From contig JAULJL010000032.1 of assembly GCA_030761205.1 (NCBI GenBank), positions 22,101,709 to 22,165,708 of the forward strand: a stretch of DNA of 64,000 nucleotides, given 5' to 3'. A program made the position numbers and the translations under genes. Below the pieces are notes generated by a model. It was given only the letters and a program-made list of their open reading frames with translations. It made no database searches and had not been told where the DNA came from. Below, piece by piece: positions 13,932-27,700 of this stretch. This DNA is from Fremontodendron californicum (lineage: Eukaryota; Streptophyta; Magnoliopsida; Malvales; Malvaceae). Numbering within the stretch: position 1 is the stretch's first letter; the number at the start of each line of letters is the position of its first letter.

Positions 13932-14402
13932 ACCGACGCTCTGACCTCTATACTGACAGTTCATATAACAACAAAAAATGTATAGTATACTGACGGAGTA
14001 AACCGTCAGTAAATTTACGACAAACTGTCGCTATAGGTTTGTATATTTTACATTTTAATCTATACCGACGAACGCAAAAAAAAAAAAAAAACCGTCGGTA
14101 TATGTATATCTATGCTATCTATACCGACGGATACAAAAGCTGTCGGTATAGATACGGTATCTACACCTACTGCTACAAAAGCCGTCGGTATAGATGCAGT
14201 ATCTATACCGACGGATACAAAAGTCGTCGGTATAGATACGGTATCTATACCTACGGATACAAAAGCTGTCGGTATAGATGCGGTACCTATATTGACGGAT
14301 ACAAAATCCGTCGGTATAGGTAAAAGCAAAAGGGGCTACCCCAACATAGGCTATACCAATGGTAGTAACATTAGTGACGTCTAAAACCGTCGGTATAGGT
14401 TA
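13932..14402. repeat. CCGTCGG tandem array, CACTA-like subterminal repeats
   Basis: Inverted pairs of ACCGACGG and CCGTCGGTATA alternate through the block. A roughly 42-bp unit (GGATACAAAAGCCGTCGGTA followed by TAGATACGGTATCTATACCGAC) repeats four to five times between about 14124 and 14325. Such motifs are typical of the subterminal repeats of plant CACTA elements, where transposase binds; that assignment is inference, because no CACTA terminus is visible. The unit has no stop codons in several frames, which creates spurious ORFs on both strands. Confidence 0.6.
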
Positions 14403-14439
14403 TACATCCTATTACAATTACATAGATTATCTTTATATT

Positions 14440-17400
14440 TATGTGTCATCTAGCATATTCTAAATGAAATGAAATAAATGCCTTATCATATTCTAAATGA
14501 AATGAAATATCCTAAGTTATATAACATATTATAAATAAAATGAAATGACCTAGGTAACATAGTATATTCTATATGAGATGCAATATCCTAAGTCATATGA
14601 TATAATCTAAATGAAATAAAATATTCTAGATGACACAATATATCCTAAATGAAATGAAATGATTTAAATGACATGACAAATATGAATGATATGGCATATA
14701 ATTTAAATGACATGGAATAAGATAATGCTATCATATAATATGCATGAAAATAAAAATAATAATGCATGAACATAGTATATGCTAAATAAAAATAACTAAA
14801 TAAAAGTATAGGATATCATGAAATATTCATTGCCATATAATAAACCATATAACATAAAAAATATATATATAAATCAAAATAATAACAATATCATAGAAAT
14901 TATTATAACAAGAATCACATATTATATAAAATGCATGAATATGAAAAATGCAATGCATGAAATGTATTTTTTCCTTTAATTAAGGAAATCCATATATCTA
15001 AAAAGATATCCGGCTACCTTAGGAAAATATGTCAAATTAAATATTCTAAAACCGAAATACTTTGTGATTGTTTGAAAACAATTTTGAAAAGCTTGAATTA
15101 AAAGTAAAAACTGGGCTAAATCTTTTTTTAAATGGCTCTAATTTCCTAAGTTTAAAAATCCGGACTTGACTACCCTTAATCCGAGACTTGAAAAACCATT
15201 TTTAGAGTTTAAAAAGGCTTAGAAACTACCCTAAGTCAGTAGCTAACCCTCCTAATCAGCCCACTCTAAGTAACTTAACCAAAACAGAAAAATGATTTTT
15301 TTTTTTTTAAATTCAATTCTGACTCCACTGTCCAGTTTTAAACCACGATTTTTTATCATATTTTTAAAAATTCAAAAAATTCTGAAAAATACTGAAGACT
15401 CAGGAAATGTAAAACGACACGGAAAAAATCGGCTTAATTTTCTGATTAAAGATGAATTCCCAGAAAAATAAGAGATGTACGAGTTTTGGGTGAAAAAAAC
15501 TGCGTTGCCAAAACACATTTTTTCCTTTGATAAAATCATTTAAAAATCAAAGTAAAAATATTTGAAACTCCTAAAATGACTTACAAACAGTAGCTAGGAC
15601 TTTTTGAAAGTTAGATAAAAATTGGCTAAGTAAAAAAAATCACAAAGGTAGAATAATCAACTTGACAAACTTAATTTTCCACAAGTGTGCTCAAGAGAGC
15701 ATGACTTTGAACCATTAATTGGCTCAAGTCATTATTCAAATGGCATGAACATGAAATGTATGAAACAATACAGCAAACATAGTGCATGACATGCATGAGC
15801 TTAAACCTAAATGTCATGAAAAAATGCATGGCATTCATATAGTGACCTAGACCTAATGAACTTGCATGGCATTTAATGCAACCTAGACCTAAAATGCATG
15901 TACATGCATAGCAAATAAACCTAACTTAATAACTAAAATATGCATGGCATTTTCACAAACACAAAGCATGCTTAAACCAAAAACTCAATCAAATATCATG
16001 CAAATGCTAACCTATCAACTAACATAGCAAGAATGCACATAAAATGCAAAAATTCCAAGGGTGGCCGAATAGCATAATGTAACTAGCAAACATGGCATTT
16101 TCAGAAACACTTGGTATACTAGCATGCAAAACTAAATCAAATGTCATGCAAATGCAAAAACCTACCAACTAACATGGCAAAAAAAATGCAACACACAATG
16201 CAAAACACATGGAGTAGCCAAATGGCCTCAAGCTCCAACAGGCATGGCATTTGCACAAACACTTGGTATACTAACATGCTCAACTAAAATATAACATTTA
16301 AATCATGCAAAAACCACACAAGCATTTTCACAAACACTTAATATACTAAATCTAAAACATGCTCAACTAAGATATAAAACTCAAATCATGCAAAGACCAC
16401 ACAAGTATTTTCACAAACACTTGATATACTAAATCTAAAACATGCTCAAATTTAAACATCATGAAAACAGAAAATTAAAAATGCAAAAACATGATATTTA
16501 AAACATAGATGGCAACAAACAAAGCAACCAAATTAAAATATAACTCAAGAATATGAAGTAACATAACATTTAAAACACCAAGATCAAAGAAAATAACATA
16601 AACAATATGGTAAAATAAATCAAAACAGCAACTTAACTAAATAATGTAGGCCATTTGGCCACGGTGAGTTTATTGTAAAAAAAATGTAAAAAAAATATAT
16701 TCAAGAAGGAGATGAAGGAAGAACTTCAAAAGAACAATAAAAATCATTTATTTAAAATGGAAACTCACCAAATAGAAATCAAAATAGAAAAAACAATAAT
16801 GGAAAATCAAGAAAGTGCAAGAGTTGGTGCTCAAGAGCAACCTCAAGAAGCTATATTTCAAGCTTTATCTCTTCAAACTTTCCTTTATTTTCTAAACTTT
16901 TCTTTTTTTGCTTTCAACTAAGAAGAGAAAAACTAAGTAAAAACTAAAAGAACTCAGCAAAATGAAGATGAAAAATGAATTTTCTGACCTCCCAAACAAA
17001 ACTGGCCGAATCTCCATATAATTGCCCAAGGTGTTGTCATTTTTTTGTAACCAATTTTCCATCAAATGGCTAATAATTCAAGGTGAAAAAATCATGAAAT
17101 TACCACCTTTAGATTAGCATATCAGCTCTCTCAAATTACAGCTGTTAAAGAATAATGTTGACATCTCTCTTGGCCTATGTGGCTTAATCACCATGACTTG
17201 ATCAAATAGAATCTCTAACTAACTCTTGATTTTTAGCCATTTGATTGAAAAATCAGAAGCTTCCTCCTTCCTTTGGGCTTGGACAGGCCAGCACTTCTCT
17301 TTTCCAGCCCAACTCTGATTTTTTGAAAGGCCCAAAGAAGCCCTTTTCGGTTGCTTGAGAAATGACCGTTTTGCCCCCCGGATGCAAATAAATATAAAAC

Positions 17401-18081
17401 GGACTCCAAGTTCAATTTTTATTTTTTTAATACTTCCAAAATAATAAAACATTGAGTTCTGGAAGTTTTCAAAATTATCCGAGTTCATTTACTATTTATT
17501 TGGATTTTTTCTTCCAAAAATGCCCTTTTATGCCCCTACATTTTACCATTTTTTAAACGAGCTCCAAATCAAGATTTTTCTTCACCAATATCTTCAAAAT
17601 AATTAAAAAGTGTTATCTGGAAGTTTTCATAATTTTTGGAGCTCATTTGGTATTTTTTTCAGGATTTATCGGCTTGAATTACTACAAAGGAGGCCCGGGA
17701 TTTGGCCATTTTGCAAACGAACTCCGAATCAAGATTTTCTTTCGCCAATCTCTTCCAAATAATTTAAAAATGAGATTTACAAAATTTCAGAAGATTTGGA
17801 GCTCATTTGCTATTTTTTCGGGATTTTCCTTTTTGAATTACTGCATAGGAGGCCCGAGATTTGGCCATTTTGCAAACGAACTCCGAATCAAGATTTTATT
17901 TTACCAATCTCTTTCAAATTATTTAAGAATGAAATTGACAAATTTTCAGAATTTTCGGAGTCCATTTGCTATTTTTCCCAAATTTTCCAGTTTTGCCCTT
18001 TTGCCTCCGAAACTCGGTTTTGCTCAAAACAAGTCCGATTTTCAGATTTTCTTCAAGCTGAGCCTTGGGCTATCTTTTTTT
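14440..18081 (-). mobile_element. Tat/Ogre-like LTR, large fragment interrupted by chromovirus
   Basis: It is collinear with the LTR at 24772-29619 from its first AAATGAAATG-rich part to GAGCCTTGGGC at 18060. It lacks the first ~0.6 kb and is cut by the chromovirus LTR at 18082. In the intact LTR the sequence continues from the same point (near 29000-29020), so this LTR was the insertion target. The plus-strand frames at 17647-18102 lie in repeated GATTTGGCCATTTTGCAAAC units and are not genes. Confidence 0.85.
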
Positions 18082-20565
18082 TGTAACACCCTGTCCGGAT
18101 AATCTACCTAAAATCCGGCAGAGTTTCCTTTCTATCTCAACTATAACCCTCCTGCAAATAACACTCAATTTTATATCCTCAACCAACAGTATTTCTCAAT
18201 ACTATTACCACATATATCCATGCATATTCAAAAATTATTCATGATCAATTTATTCTCAAATCAAACATATTGATCTATTGTCTCATATCTTCAAATATAT
18301 ACAATATATCCAGAAATAAACCTATTTCAGCAAGGTTTACTAGATAAAAACATCAAAAGACCAAATCTTCTAGAAATTTAGATATGATGCCCACCACGTC
18401 AATATACTCTTGAAGCGGAGAGTAGAGGAAGGCAGCAATCCCGACACCTAAGTGTGTCCTAAAAATGAGAAATAAGAGGAGGTGAGATATATGAATATCT
18501 CAATAAGTAGACAACATTTAAAGCGTGTGAAAACCATAATGGAAATCTGTAAAGTATAATTGACATTTTCAAAATAAATAATAATAAAACCATAATAAGT
18601 AATTCAAAGACGTAGCAAGCTTTTCAAATGTATAACAATATTAAATCAATGAATAAAATCCGTAAAGTAATTCAAGTTTCGTATAATTGGGCTCCAACTT
18701 TCTGTCATGCACAAGAATACATCCATGAAATAACCAGGCAACATCCATGTAGGCATACTAGTAGCCAGCCCCAAAGGCCAATACCACCATAGGACGCCCC
18801 AAAGGCATATGTGTCGCTATGATGTGCCCCCAAAAGGCAAATATAACGGGATAGGGACTCTGGAGGTGGCTCCCACCACAAAGGCGTAGCACGCAGCTCC
18901 CATACCCCAGTCTAATATCACGGAATTGGGACTCTGGAGGTGGCTCCCGCCACAAAGGCGTAGCACGCAGCTCCCGTATTCCGGTCTAATATCACGGAAT
19001 GGGGACTCTGGAGGTGGCTCCCGCCACAAAGGCGTAGCACGCAGCTCCCGTATTCCGGTCAAGGAAATAATCTCATACATTAAGTCAGGTGGAGCCAAAA
19101 CCATGTACGTCAAATTCTATGTAAAATCATATTTCATAAAATCAACCAACTTACTCGATATAATATTTCTTGAAATAAAAGTACTTTAATAACAAATCAA
19201 TTCATATGATTAAATATCGTATATACCTTTAATACGTAAAAAAAATATTATGTAAAAAAAATATATATATAATTATAATTAAAAATATTTCAAATAACTA
19301 TAGTTGTTGTCTACTCACAATCCTTTGGATGATCTCACTGTACACCTCGACCTGAAACTTCGGGATCCACAGGTGACGTCGGATCTACGTGGCCTAGAGA
19401 TTAACAATAATTAGTATCTATACATGCTCAAAGCATTACACAATTTTTGAATGTAACTTAAGTCCCATAAATCTACCCCATATACTAATTTCTCATTCTC
19501 AAAACAACATATCCTTAATTTTTAATATCATTTCCATAATCATTTTCTCCATAATTCAACTCCATAATCATGTCCTTATCAAATTCGTTTCTAGTATTCC
19601 ATGCCTTAGAGATTTTCATAATCCATAACCATCATTTGATACTATATTTCTCTTAGGCAATAAATTCCTTAATATCAAGTTAGATTAGAAAATCATAACT
19701 TGAGTTTGGTAAGGAATTTGGAAGTGATCCCAATTGTTTTATTTCAACCAATATATCTAATTTATGAATAAAATAACTAACTTATACAACTAGAACAAAA
19801 TTTTGATCAAATTTGATAAATCCCGAAACCATGCTGAAACAGAGATCAACACAGAACAGTAAACTTCACCGAATTTTATCTTTTTAACCGCTTATCGGTT
19901 TTGGGTGATTCAAAAACCAAAATTCTCATATTGAAGTCTAGTTTCTAGGAAAAATATCAAAAAAATACAAACCCTAATTTACCGAACCCAGAAAATCCGA
20001 ACAGCAAGCATGCTCAGTTTCCCCTGTTTTGCTTTTTCTTCCCATTTTCTTGTTCATGCTTTCAAATCCTTTTAATTCTTACCAAGAATGAGTAAAATTC
20101 ATACTTAATAGATGGATTTCAGACCTTAACATGTTTATGGAGCTATGATCTTAGCATGCCCAAGTAGATATCTAAAGAAAATGAAGAATTTATCAAGAAA
20201 CTAACCTTGGATGTAATTGTTGTTGAGATTTTGGTGGAATTGTTTGAAGAGAATTTTTTTTTTTTTTTTTGAGAGAGAGAGATGATGGAGCCGGCTGCAC
20301 TTGAAGAAGAGAATGAAAAAATGTGTAGAATTTTCGGGAGAAAGGATGAAGAAAAGAGATATTTTTCTTGTTTTTGGGATAATTGCATATTAGTCCCTCA
20401 ACTTTTTATAAATAACCATTAAGTCCCTAAACTTTTTTAATATGTTCATTTTGATCCTTTCTTCTTTTATTTCCTTCACTTATAACTTCTTACCAATTTT
20501 CAAGTTCGTCCTTAAAATTTTCGGGATTTAACTTTACATGATTATACATAACCTCGGTTGTTACA
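18082..20565 (-). mobile_element. 3' LTR of the chromovirus
   Basis: It is 2484 bp, with TGTAACACCC at one end and GGTTGTTACA at the other, and contains the same 74-bp tandem array (18854-19060) as the solo copy. It lies directly after the purine tract of the element, as expected for a 3' LTR in minus orientation. Confidence 0.93.
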
Positions 20566-20580
20566 ACTTACCCCCCATAG
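20566..20580 (-). promoter_or_regulatory. Polypurine tract of the chromovirus
   Basis: On the minus strand the sequence is CTATGGGGGGTAAGT, directly upstream of the 3' LTR terminus TGTAAC. The G run primes plus-strand DNA synthesis in this lineage. It follows the conserved TTTCGAGGACGAAATTTTTC just after the stop codon. Confidence 0.85.
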
Positions 20581-20600
20581 AAAAATTTCGTCCTCGAAAT

Positions 20601-23600
20601 TTACTTACCAACTTGGTTGAATAAGTGAGGATATTGAGTCCGCATATCTTCCTCCCTTTCCCATGTAGCTTCTTCGTATAAATGATTCCTCCAAAGAACT
20701 TTCACTAATGGAATAGTCTTAGTCCTTAGAACTTGGTCCCTTATATCCAAAATCTCAACCGGCTGCTCTTCATAAGTTTAGTTTTCCTCAATTTCCATAG
20801 GCAAATCCTTCAATATATGTGAAGAATCGAAAATGTACTTTCGAAGCATGGAAACATGGAACACATTATGAATTCGTGACAACTCTTCTGGTAAGGCCAA
20901 TCTATAAGCAACTGGGCCAATCCGTTCAATGATCTCATACGGCCCTATATATCGAGGGCCCAACTTTCCTCGTCTTCCAAACCGGATTACTCCTTTCCAA
21001 GGAGTCACTTTTAAAAACACCATATCACCAACTTCAAACTCTAAATCTTTTCTCCGATTATCTGCATAGCTCTTTTGTCGATCTTGAGCTATTTTTATCT
21101 TTTCCCGAATTACCTTAACTTTGTCTGCAGTCATCATAACAATTTCTGGACCTAGTAATTTCCTTTCATCTGTATCATCCCAACACACCGGAGTTCTGCA
21201 CTTCCTTCCATATAAAGCTTCAAACGGAGCCATGTCTATGCTGGACTGATAACTATTGTTATACGCAAATTCTGCTAGAGGCAAGTGTTCATCCCAGTTT
21301 CCTTTGAATTCCATAATACAAGATCTGAGCATATCTTCCAAAATTTGAATTGTCCGTTCAGATTGCCCATCTGTCTGAGGATGAAAAGCAGTACTGAACT
21401 TGAGTTTAGTGCCCATAGCATTCTGCAAACTTGGCCAAAATCGAGATGTGAATCGGGGGTCTCGATCAGATACAATCGATACTGGGGCACCATGTAACCT
21501 AACAATTTCATTCACATAAAGTTTAGCCAATCTTTCCATGGAAAAAGTCTTCTTGACTGGGAAAAAGTGAGCTGATTTTGTCAGACGATCAACAATCACC
21601 CAAATGCTGTCATAACCAGACTGTGTTCTTGGCAATCCCGAAACGAAATCCATAGCAATATCTTCCCACTTCCATTGAGGAATAGTAGGGGGTTCAATTT
21701 CCCAGAAGGTTTTTGATGCTCGGCTTTAATTTGTTGGCATACCAAGCATCTAGAAACAAACTCAGCTATGTCTCGTTTCATACCTTGCCACCAATAATGT
21801 TCTCTTAAGGTTCGATATATCTTCACGCTACCGGGATGTAACGCATATGGTGCATTATGAGCTTCCTCCAAAATCACCTTCCGGAGTTCTTCATCCTGAG
21901 GCACACAAAGCCTATTTCTCATTATCAGTACATCATCATCCTTTAATTGATAGTCAGTCCTCACACCATCCCTTACTTCTTGCTTTAACTTTACCAACAT
22001 AGGGTCATTATTTTGTGCTTCACGTATCCAATCAATATGAATCGGTTTAACCTTCAAGTGGGCTATCAGGAGATTATTCTCATCAATCATCAATTCTAAA
22101 GGTAAAGACTTCAACTCATTTTGTAAGGGTTTCTGAATTGCTCGGATATGAGCAAGAGAACTAGAAGACTTTCTACTAAGAGCATCGGCCACTACATTGG
22201 CCTTTCCTGGGTGATAGTCAATTACACAGTCATAATCTTTTATCAATTCCAACCATCTCCTTTGCCTCAAATTTAATTCTTTCTGATCCATCAGATATTT
22301 CAGACTCTTATGATCAGTGTAGATTGTACATTTTTCTCCAAATAAATAATGCCTCCAAATTTTCAGTGCAAACACCACTGCCGCTAACTCTAAATCATGA
22401 GTGGGATAGTTTTGCTCATGCTGTTTCAGTTGTCGAGAAGCATAAGCTATCACCTTCCCATGTTGCATCAAAACGCAACCCAAACCTCGCCTCGAGGCAT
22501 CACTGTATACCACAAAGCTTCCATTCCCTGATGGTAGTGTAAGAACTGGTGCTGTGGTCAATCTATGCTTGAGCTCTTCGAAAGCTTGCTCACATTCATC
22601 AGTCCACTCAAACTTAGCATGCTTCCTTGTTAATTTTGACAAAGGAGAGGCAATCATGGAAAATCCTTCCACGAATCTTCGATAGTACCCTGCCAATCCG
22701 AGAAAGCTCCTAACTTCTGTGACATTAGTGGGTCTTTCCCAAGCAACTACAGCTTCTATCTTTTGTGGATCCACAAAAATCCCTTCCTTAGATACTACAT
22801 GACCAAGGAATGCTACTTTGTCTAGCCAGAATTCACACTTGGAAAATTTAGCATAAAGTTGCTTTTCACGCATAGTCTGCAACACCGTTCTCAAATGGCT
22901 TACATGATCATTCTTATTCCTGGAATAAACTAGGATGTCATCGATGAAAACAATAACAAACTTATCTAAGTAGGGTCGAAACACCCTATTCATCAAATCC
23001 ATAAAGACTACAGGTGCATTAGTTAGCCCAAAAGGCATAACTAAGAATTCATAATGACCATATCGAGTTCTAAAAGCAGTCTTTGGAATATCAGATTCTT
23101 TAATCTTCAATTGATGATAACCCGATCTTAGGTCTATTTTGGAGAACACACTTGCACCTTGCAACTGATCAAACAAGTCATCAATCCTTGGCAAAGGATA
23201 CTTATTCTTAATGGTGACCTTGTTCAGTTGCCGGTAGTCGATACACAATCGTAAAGATCCATCCTTTTTCTTTACAAATAAAACCGGTGCTCCCCAAGGT
23301 GAAGTACTAGGCCGAATGAAACCTCTGTCAACTAGGTCTTGCAACTGCACTTTCAATTCCTTTAGCTCCGAAGGTGCCATTCTATAGGGTGCCTGAGAAA
23401 TAGGAGCACTGCCAGGGATTAAGTCAATAGTAAACTCCAATTCCCTGTCAGGAGGTAAACCGACCAATTCTTCAGGAAAGATCTCAGGAAACTCTTTGAC
23501 CACAGGTATAGTTTCCAACTTTGCCTCATGTATGTCCTTGTTAATCACATAAGCAAGGTAAGAAGAATACCCTTTTTGCAAGTATCTATTGGCTGCCATC

Positions 23601-24771
23601 TTGGAGATAAGGCAAGAAGGTAAAACTTTCCTTTCTCCTTGAAAAGTAAACTCCAAATCTCCTGACTTCTTAAAAGTCACAATTTTGGAAAAACAATCTA
23701 TCACTGCATTGTTTTTAGACAACCAATCCATTCCCAAAATCACATCGAAATCATACATTCCTAATGGAAACAAATTAACTGGTAATTCATGCTCCTGAAC
23801 CATAACGGTACAATCCGGATAAACCATATCAATTTTCAAAGTTTCTCCCATTGGGGTACTAACGACCATAGGGATGTCTAACCTCCTAGACTCTCTACCC
23901 AAATGCATGACATATGAATTAGCAACAAAAGAATGAGTTGCACCTGGATCTATTAAGATCCTAGCATTTGCCTTAGAAATTGGGAGAGTACCTGTAACCA
24001 CTTCAGGAGTAGCCTGAGCCTGTTGTTGGGTCATAGCATAAATTCTGGCTGTAGTTCGAGGTCTACCAGGCTGTCCACTCTGTCGAGGGCCAGTAGATGA
24101 ACCAACTTGAGATTGTACCCCAATTCTATCTCTAACTGCTGTCGGCTGATGTGCAGCAGTAGGTTGGGTCCTTTCTTTTTGACCCACTGACAACTGACTA
24201 GTAACTCCCTTGTTCTCCAGCTTGGGACAATCCCGTTTCATGTGTCCCGGTTCTTTGCAGTAAAAACACACACCCTGTAGTCTCCAACATTCACCAGGGT
24301 GATTCTTCCCACAATGGGGACACTGAGGATAAGTCAATGTACGAGATCCTCCTGACCTCCCAGGTGGCAATCTAGTCTGCTGTTGAGGTCCAATGATAAA
24401 TCTACTAGAAGAACCACTAATAGGTTTTCTGTCTAATCCCTCCTGAAATCTCAAGGGTTTGGAACCACTGACACTACTTTCTACATAACTTTTCTTAGGC
24501 CTCATGTCCTCACTAGAGGAGTGCCATTTTCTTTTTCTGAACATCTCTTCTCTATCTTTCATTTCTTTCAGATTCTGTTCAGCTTTGATTGCCATGTTGA
24601 CCCATTTATTAAAGTCATCTGTATCCAGGGTCGTCAACCTATCTCGAATACTAACATGTAGCCCATCTTGGAATTTCTTGCATCTATCAGCATCGTTGGC
24701 TACTATTGATGGAGCAAATTCTGATAGTTCACTGAATTTTTGCTCGTACTCTGCTACTGACATACCACCCT
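20601..24771 (-). pseudogene. Chromovirus gag-pol polyprotein, broken
   Basis: The main frame (24763 to about 21700) shows gag C-terminal sequence, a CCHC zinc knuckle (residues 166-179 from the first in-window Met), protease DPGAT (272), RT with FIDD (about 607-610), RNase H with YSDAS and TDHKSL, and the integrase HHCC zinc site (H969, H976, C1006, C1009). A frameshift near 21700 moves the integrase core to a second frame (21653-20778), where D2, D63 and E99 form the DDE triad with the usual 35-residue spacing. A TAA in place of a likely Leu codon ends this frame at 20778. Beyond it the same frame reads on to 20601 as a chromodomain-like tail (YEEQPVEILD, TIPLVKVLWRNH, EEATWE). The first Met is internal: gag is cut at 24771. 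Confidence 0.92.
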
Positions 24772-27700
24772 TGTCGCAACCTAAAAAATAACGACGACGA
24801 GTCTCATCGCAAGACTTTATTATTCGTTAGGCGTGACATTAAAAAAAATCGAGGAAAAGTCGACTTAATTCCTCTAGAAAAATGAAGGTTTTGAAAATGA
24901 CCTTAAAAAAGACATGGAGTCGCCACCAATCTTTTTTAGCTAGGTGTGATCGGCCACCTATTAAAACCGGTTTTATAAAATATTTTAAAAATTAATTAAA
25001 ACATTTTAAAAACCAATTTCAAGTCTGCGTTTTAAACCAGAGAAATCAAAGAAGCGGGTTCGGGAGTCGGTTACGTGTGGGGAAGGATTAGCACCCCCAC
25101 AACGCCCGTATAAATCGGTACCTTATTAATCGTGTGTTATCTCAAGTCTCGGTAAAAAGTTGGTTTTAAATTTAGTATTTCAAGTTAATTCCCAATTTAA
25201 AGAAAAATAATTTCATTTTTTTTATTGAAAATGATCCAGAATTTATAAATTCAAAATTTTCCTATATTCCCCAACAAACGTGGCAAAATATAGAAATTTT
25301 TATTAGTTTTGGAAAACTTTCCGAATCATTCTCTTTTTTGAAAGAAAGATATTCCTTTATTAATGATAATTGATGATATTCCCTCCAGCAAACCCGGTAG
25401 AGAACTCATGAATTATTTTAACTCGGGAATATCTTTATTTTTTTTATTGAAAAACCATTATTTTTTTGAAAACATTTAAAATAAATGTATATGTATATGC
25501 ATGGCATAAATAAAATGACATAGTAAAGTCTAAATAAATAAGAGCATAGGATATCATGAAATATTCAAAACCATATAATAAACCATGTAACATCAAAAAA
25601 TATAAATCAAAATAACAACAATATCATAGAAATTATTATAGCAAGAATCACATATTATATAAAATGCATGAATATAAAAATGCAATGCATGAAATGTATT
25701 TTTTCCTTTAATTAAGGAAATCCGTATATCTAAAAAGATATCCGGCTACCTTAGGGAAATATGTCAAATTAAATATTCTAAAACCGAAATACTTTGTGAT
25801 TGTTTGAAAACAATTTTGAAAAGCTTGAATAAAAACTAGGCTAAATCCTTTTTTTAAAATGGCTCTAATTTCCTAAGTTTAAAAAAATCCGGACTTGACT
25901 CTCCTTAACCCGGGACTTGAAAAACCATTTTTAGAGCTTAAAAAGGCTTAGAAATTACCCTAAGTCAGTAGCTAACCCTCCTAATCAGCCCACTCTATGT
26001 AAATTAACCAAAACAGAAAATTGGTTTTTCTTTAAAATCAATTCTGACTCCACTGTCCAGTTTTAATCCACGATTTTTTACCCTATTTTTAAAAATTCCA
26101 AAAATTCTGAAAAAATTATTGGAGACTCAGGACATGTAAAACTACACGAGAAAAAATCGGCTTAATTTTCGAATCAAAGATGAATTCCTAGAAAAATCAG
26201 AGATATATGAGTTTTTTGGAGGAGAAAAAAACTGCTTTGTTTTTCTTTAAATTCAATTCTGACTCCACTGTCCAGTTTTAATCCACGATTTTTTACCCTA
26301 TTTTTAAAAATTCCAAAAATTCTGAAAACATTACTGGAGACTCAGGACATGTAAAACTACACGATAAAAAATCGGCTTAATTTTCTGATCAAAAATGAAT
26401 TCCCAGAAAAATCAGAGATGTACGAGTTTTTGGAGGAGAAAAAACTGCTTTGTTTTTCTTTAAATTCAATTCTGACTCCACTGTCCAGTTTTAATCCACG
26501 ATTTTTTACCCTATTTCTAAAAATTCCAAAAATTCTGAAAAAATTACTGGAGACTCAGGACATGTAAAACTACACGATAAAAAATCGGCTTAATTTTCTG
26601 ATCAAAGATGAATTCCCAGAAAAATCAGAGATGTACGAGTTTTTGGAGGAGAAAAAACTGTTTTGCCAGCACATTTTTTGTCTTTGATAAAATCATTTAA
26701 AAATCAAAGTAAAAATATTTGAAACTCATAAAATGACTCGAAAGCAGTAGCTAGGACTTTTTGAAAGTTAGATAAAAAATGGCTAAGTAAAAAAATCACA
26801 AAGGTAGAATAATCAACTTGACAAACTTAATTTTCCACAAGTGTGCTCAAGAGAGCATGACTTTGAACCATCAATTGGCTCAAGTCATTATTCAAGTGGT
26901 ATGAACATGAAATGCATGAAATAATGCAGCAAACATAATGCATGAAATGCATGGATTTAAAACTAAATATAAGGAAAATGCATGACATAAATAATATGGC
27001 CTAGACCTAACATGAACTTGCATGGCAATAAATGCAACCTAGACCTAAGATATGCATGGCATTTTCACAAACACAAGGCATGCTTAATTCAAAAATCCAA
27101 CCAAATATCATGCAAATGCAAAAACCTAACAACTAGCATGACAAAAATACAACACACAATGCAAAACACATGGAGTAGCCAAATGGCCTCAAGCTCCAAC
27201 AAGCATGGCATTTTCACAAACACTTGGTATGCTAGCATGAAAAACTAAGTCATAACACAAAAATCACACAAGCATTTTCACAAACATCTAATATACCAAA
27301 TCTAAAACATGCTCACTAAGATATAAAACAAGAATCATGCAAAGAATCACACAAGCATTTTCACAAACACTTAATATGCTAACTCTAAAACATGCTCAAA
27401 TTTAAACAACATGAAAACAGAAAATTAAAAATGCAAAAACATGATATCTAAGACATAAATGGCAACAAACAAAGCAACCAAATTAAATATAACTTAAGAA
27501 CATGAAATAACATAACACTTAAAACATCAAAAACAAAGAAAATAGCATAAACAATATGGTAAAATGAATTGAAACAACAACTTAAAATAAATAATGTAGG
27601 CCATTTGGCCATGGTGAGTTTATTGTAAAAAAAAAAATGTAAAAAAAATACTTAAGAAAGGAAATGAAGGAAGAACAAGAAATATTATTTTAAAATGAAA

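Larger units (their letters stand above)
18082..24771 (-). mobile_element. Chromovirus (Ty3/gypsy, Tekay/Del-like), 5'-truncated by a Tat insertion
   Basis: On the minus strand the order is gag (partial), protease, RT, RNase H, integrase, chromodomain, purine-rich tract, 3' LTR. The 5' LTR, leader and start of gag are missing because the Tat LTR terminus TGTCGC begins at 24772 inside gag. The 3' LTR (18082-20565) is nearly identical to the solo LTR at 8229. The insertion target was a T-rich site in a Tat LTR, so its target duplication cannot be told from the flanking T run. The element cannot move by itself: gag is cut, integrase has a frameshift, and a stop codon precedes the chromodomain. 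Confidence 0.93.

Noticed and set aside
14039..14384. Three overlapping ~90-aa frames
   Set aside because: They are produced by the stop-free 42-bp CCGTCGG repeat unit, in both strands.
17647..18102. Plus-strand 151-aa frame
   Set aside because: It lies in repeated noncoding LTR units and runs into the chromovirus LTR; the homologous stretch at 28623 has a different frame extent.
20400..20420. Possible TATA box (TTTATAAAAAG, minus strand) in the chromovirus LTR
   Set aside because: It sits only about 155 bp into the LTR in AT-rich DNA with no supporting initiator or poly(A) arrangement, so it is too weak to call.
24900..24935. Second primer-binding-like sequence (GGTGGCGACTCC) inside Tat LTRs
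   Set aside because: It lies inside the LTR rather than next to its inner end; the true site is at 38561-38582. The similarity may be historical, but I cannot show function.
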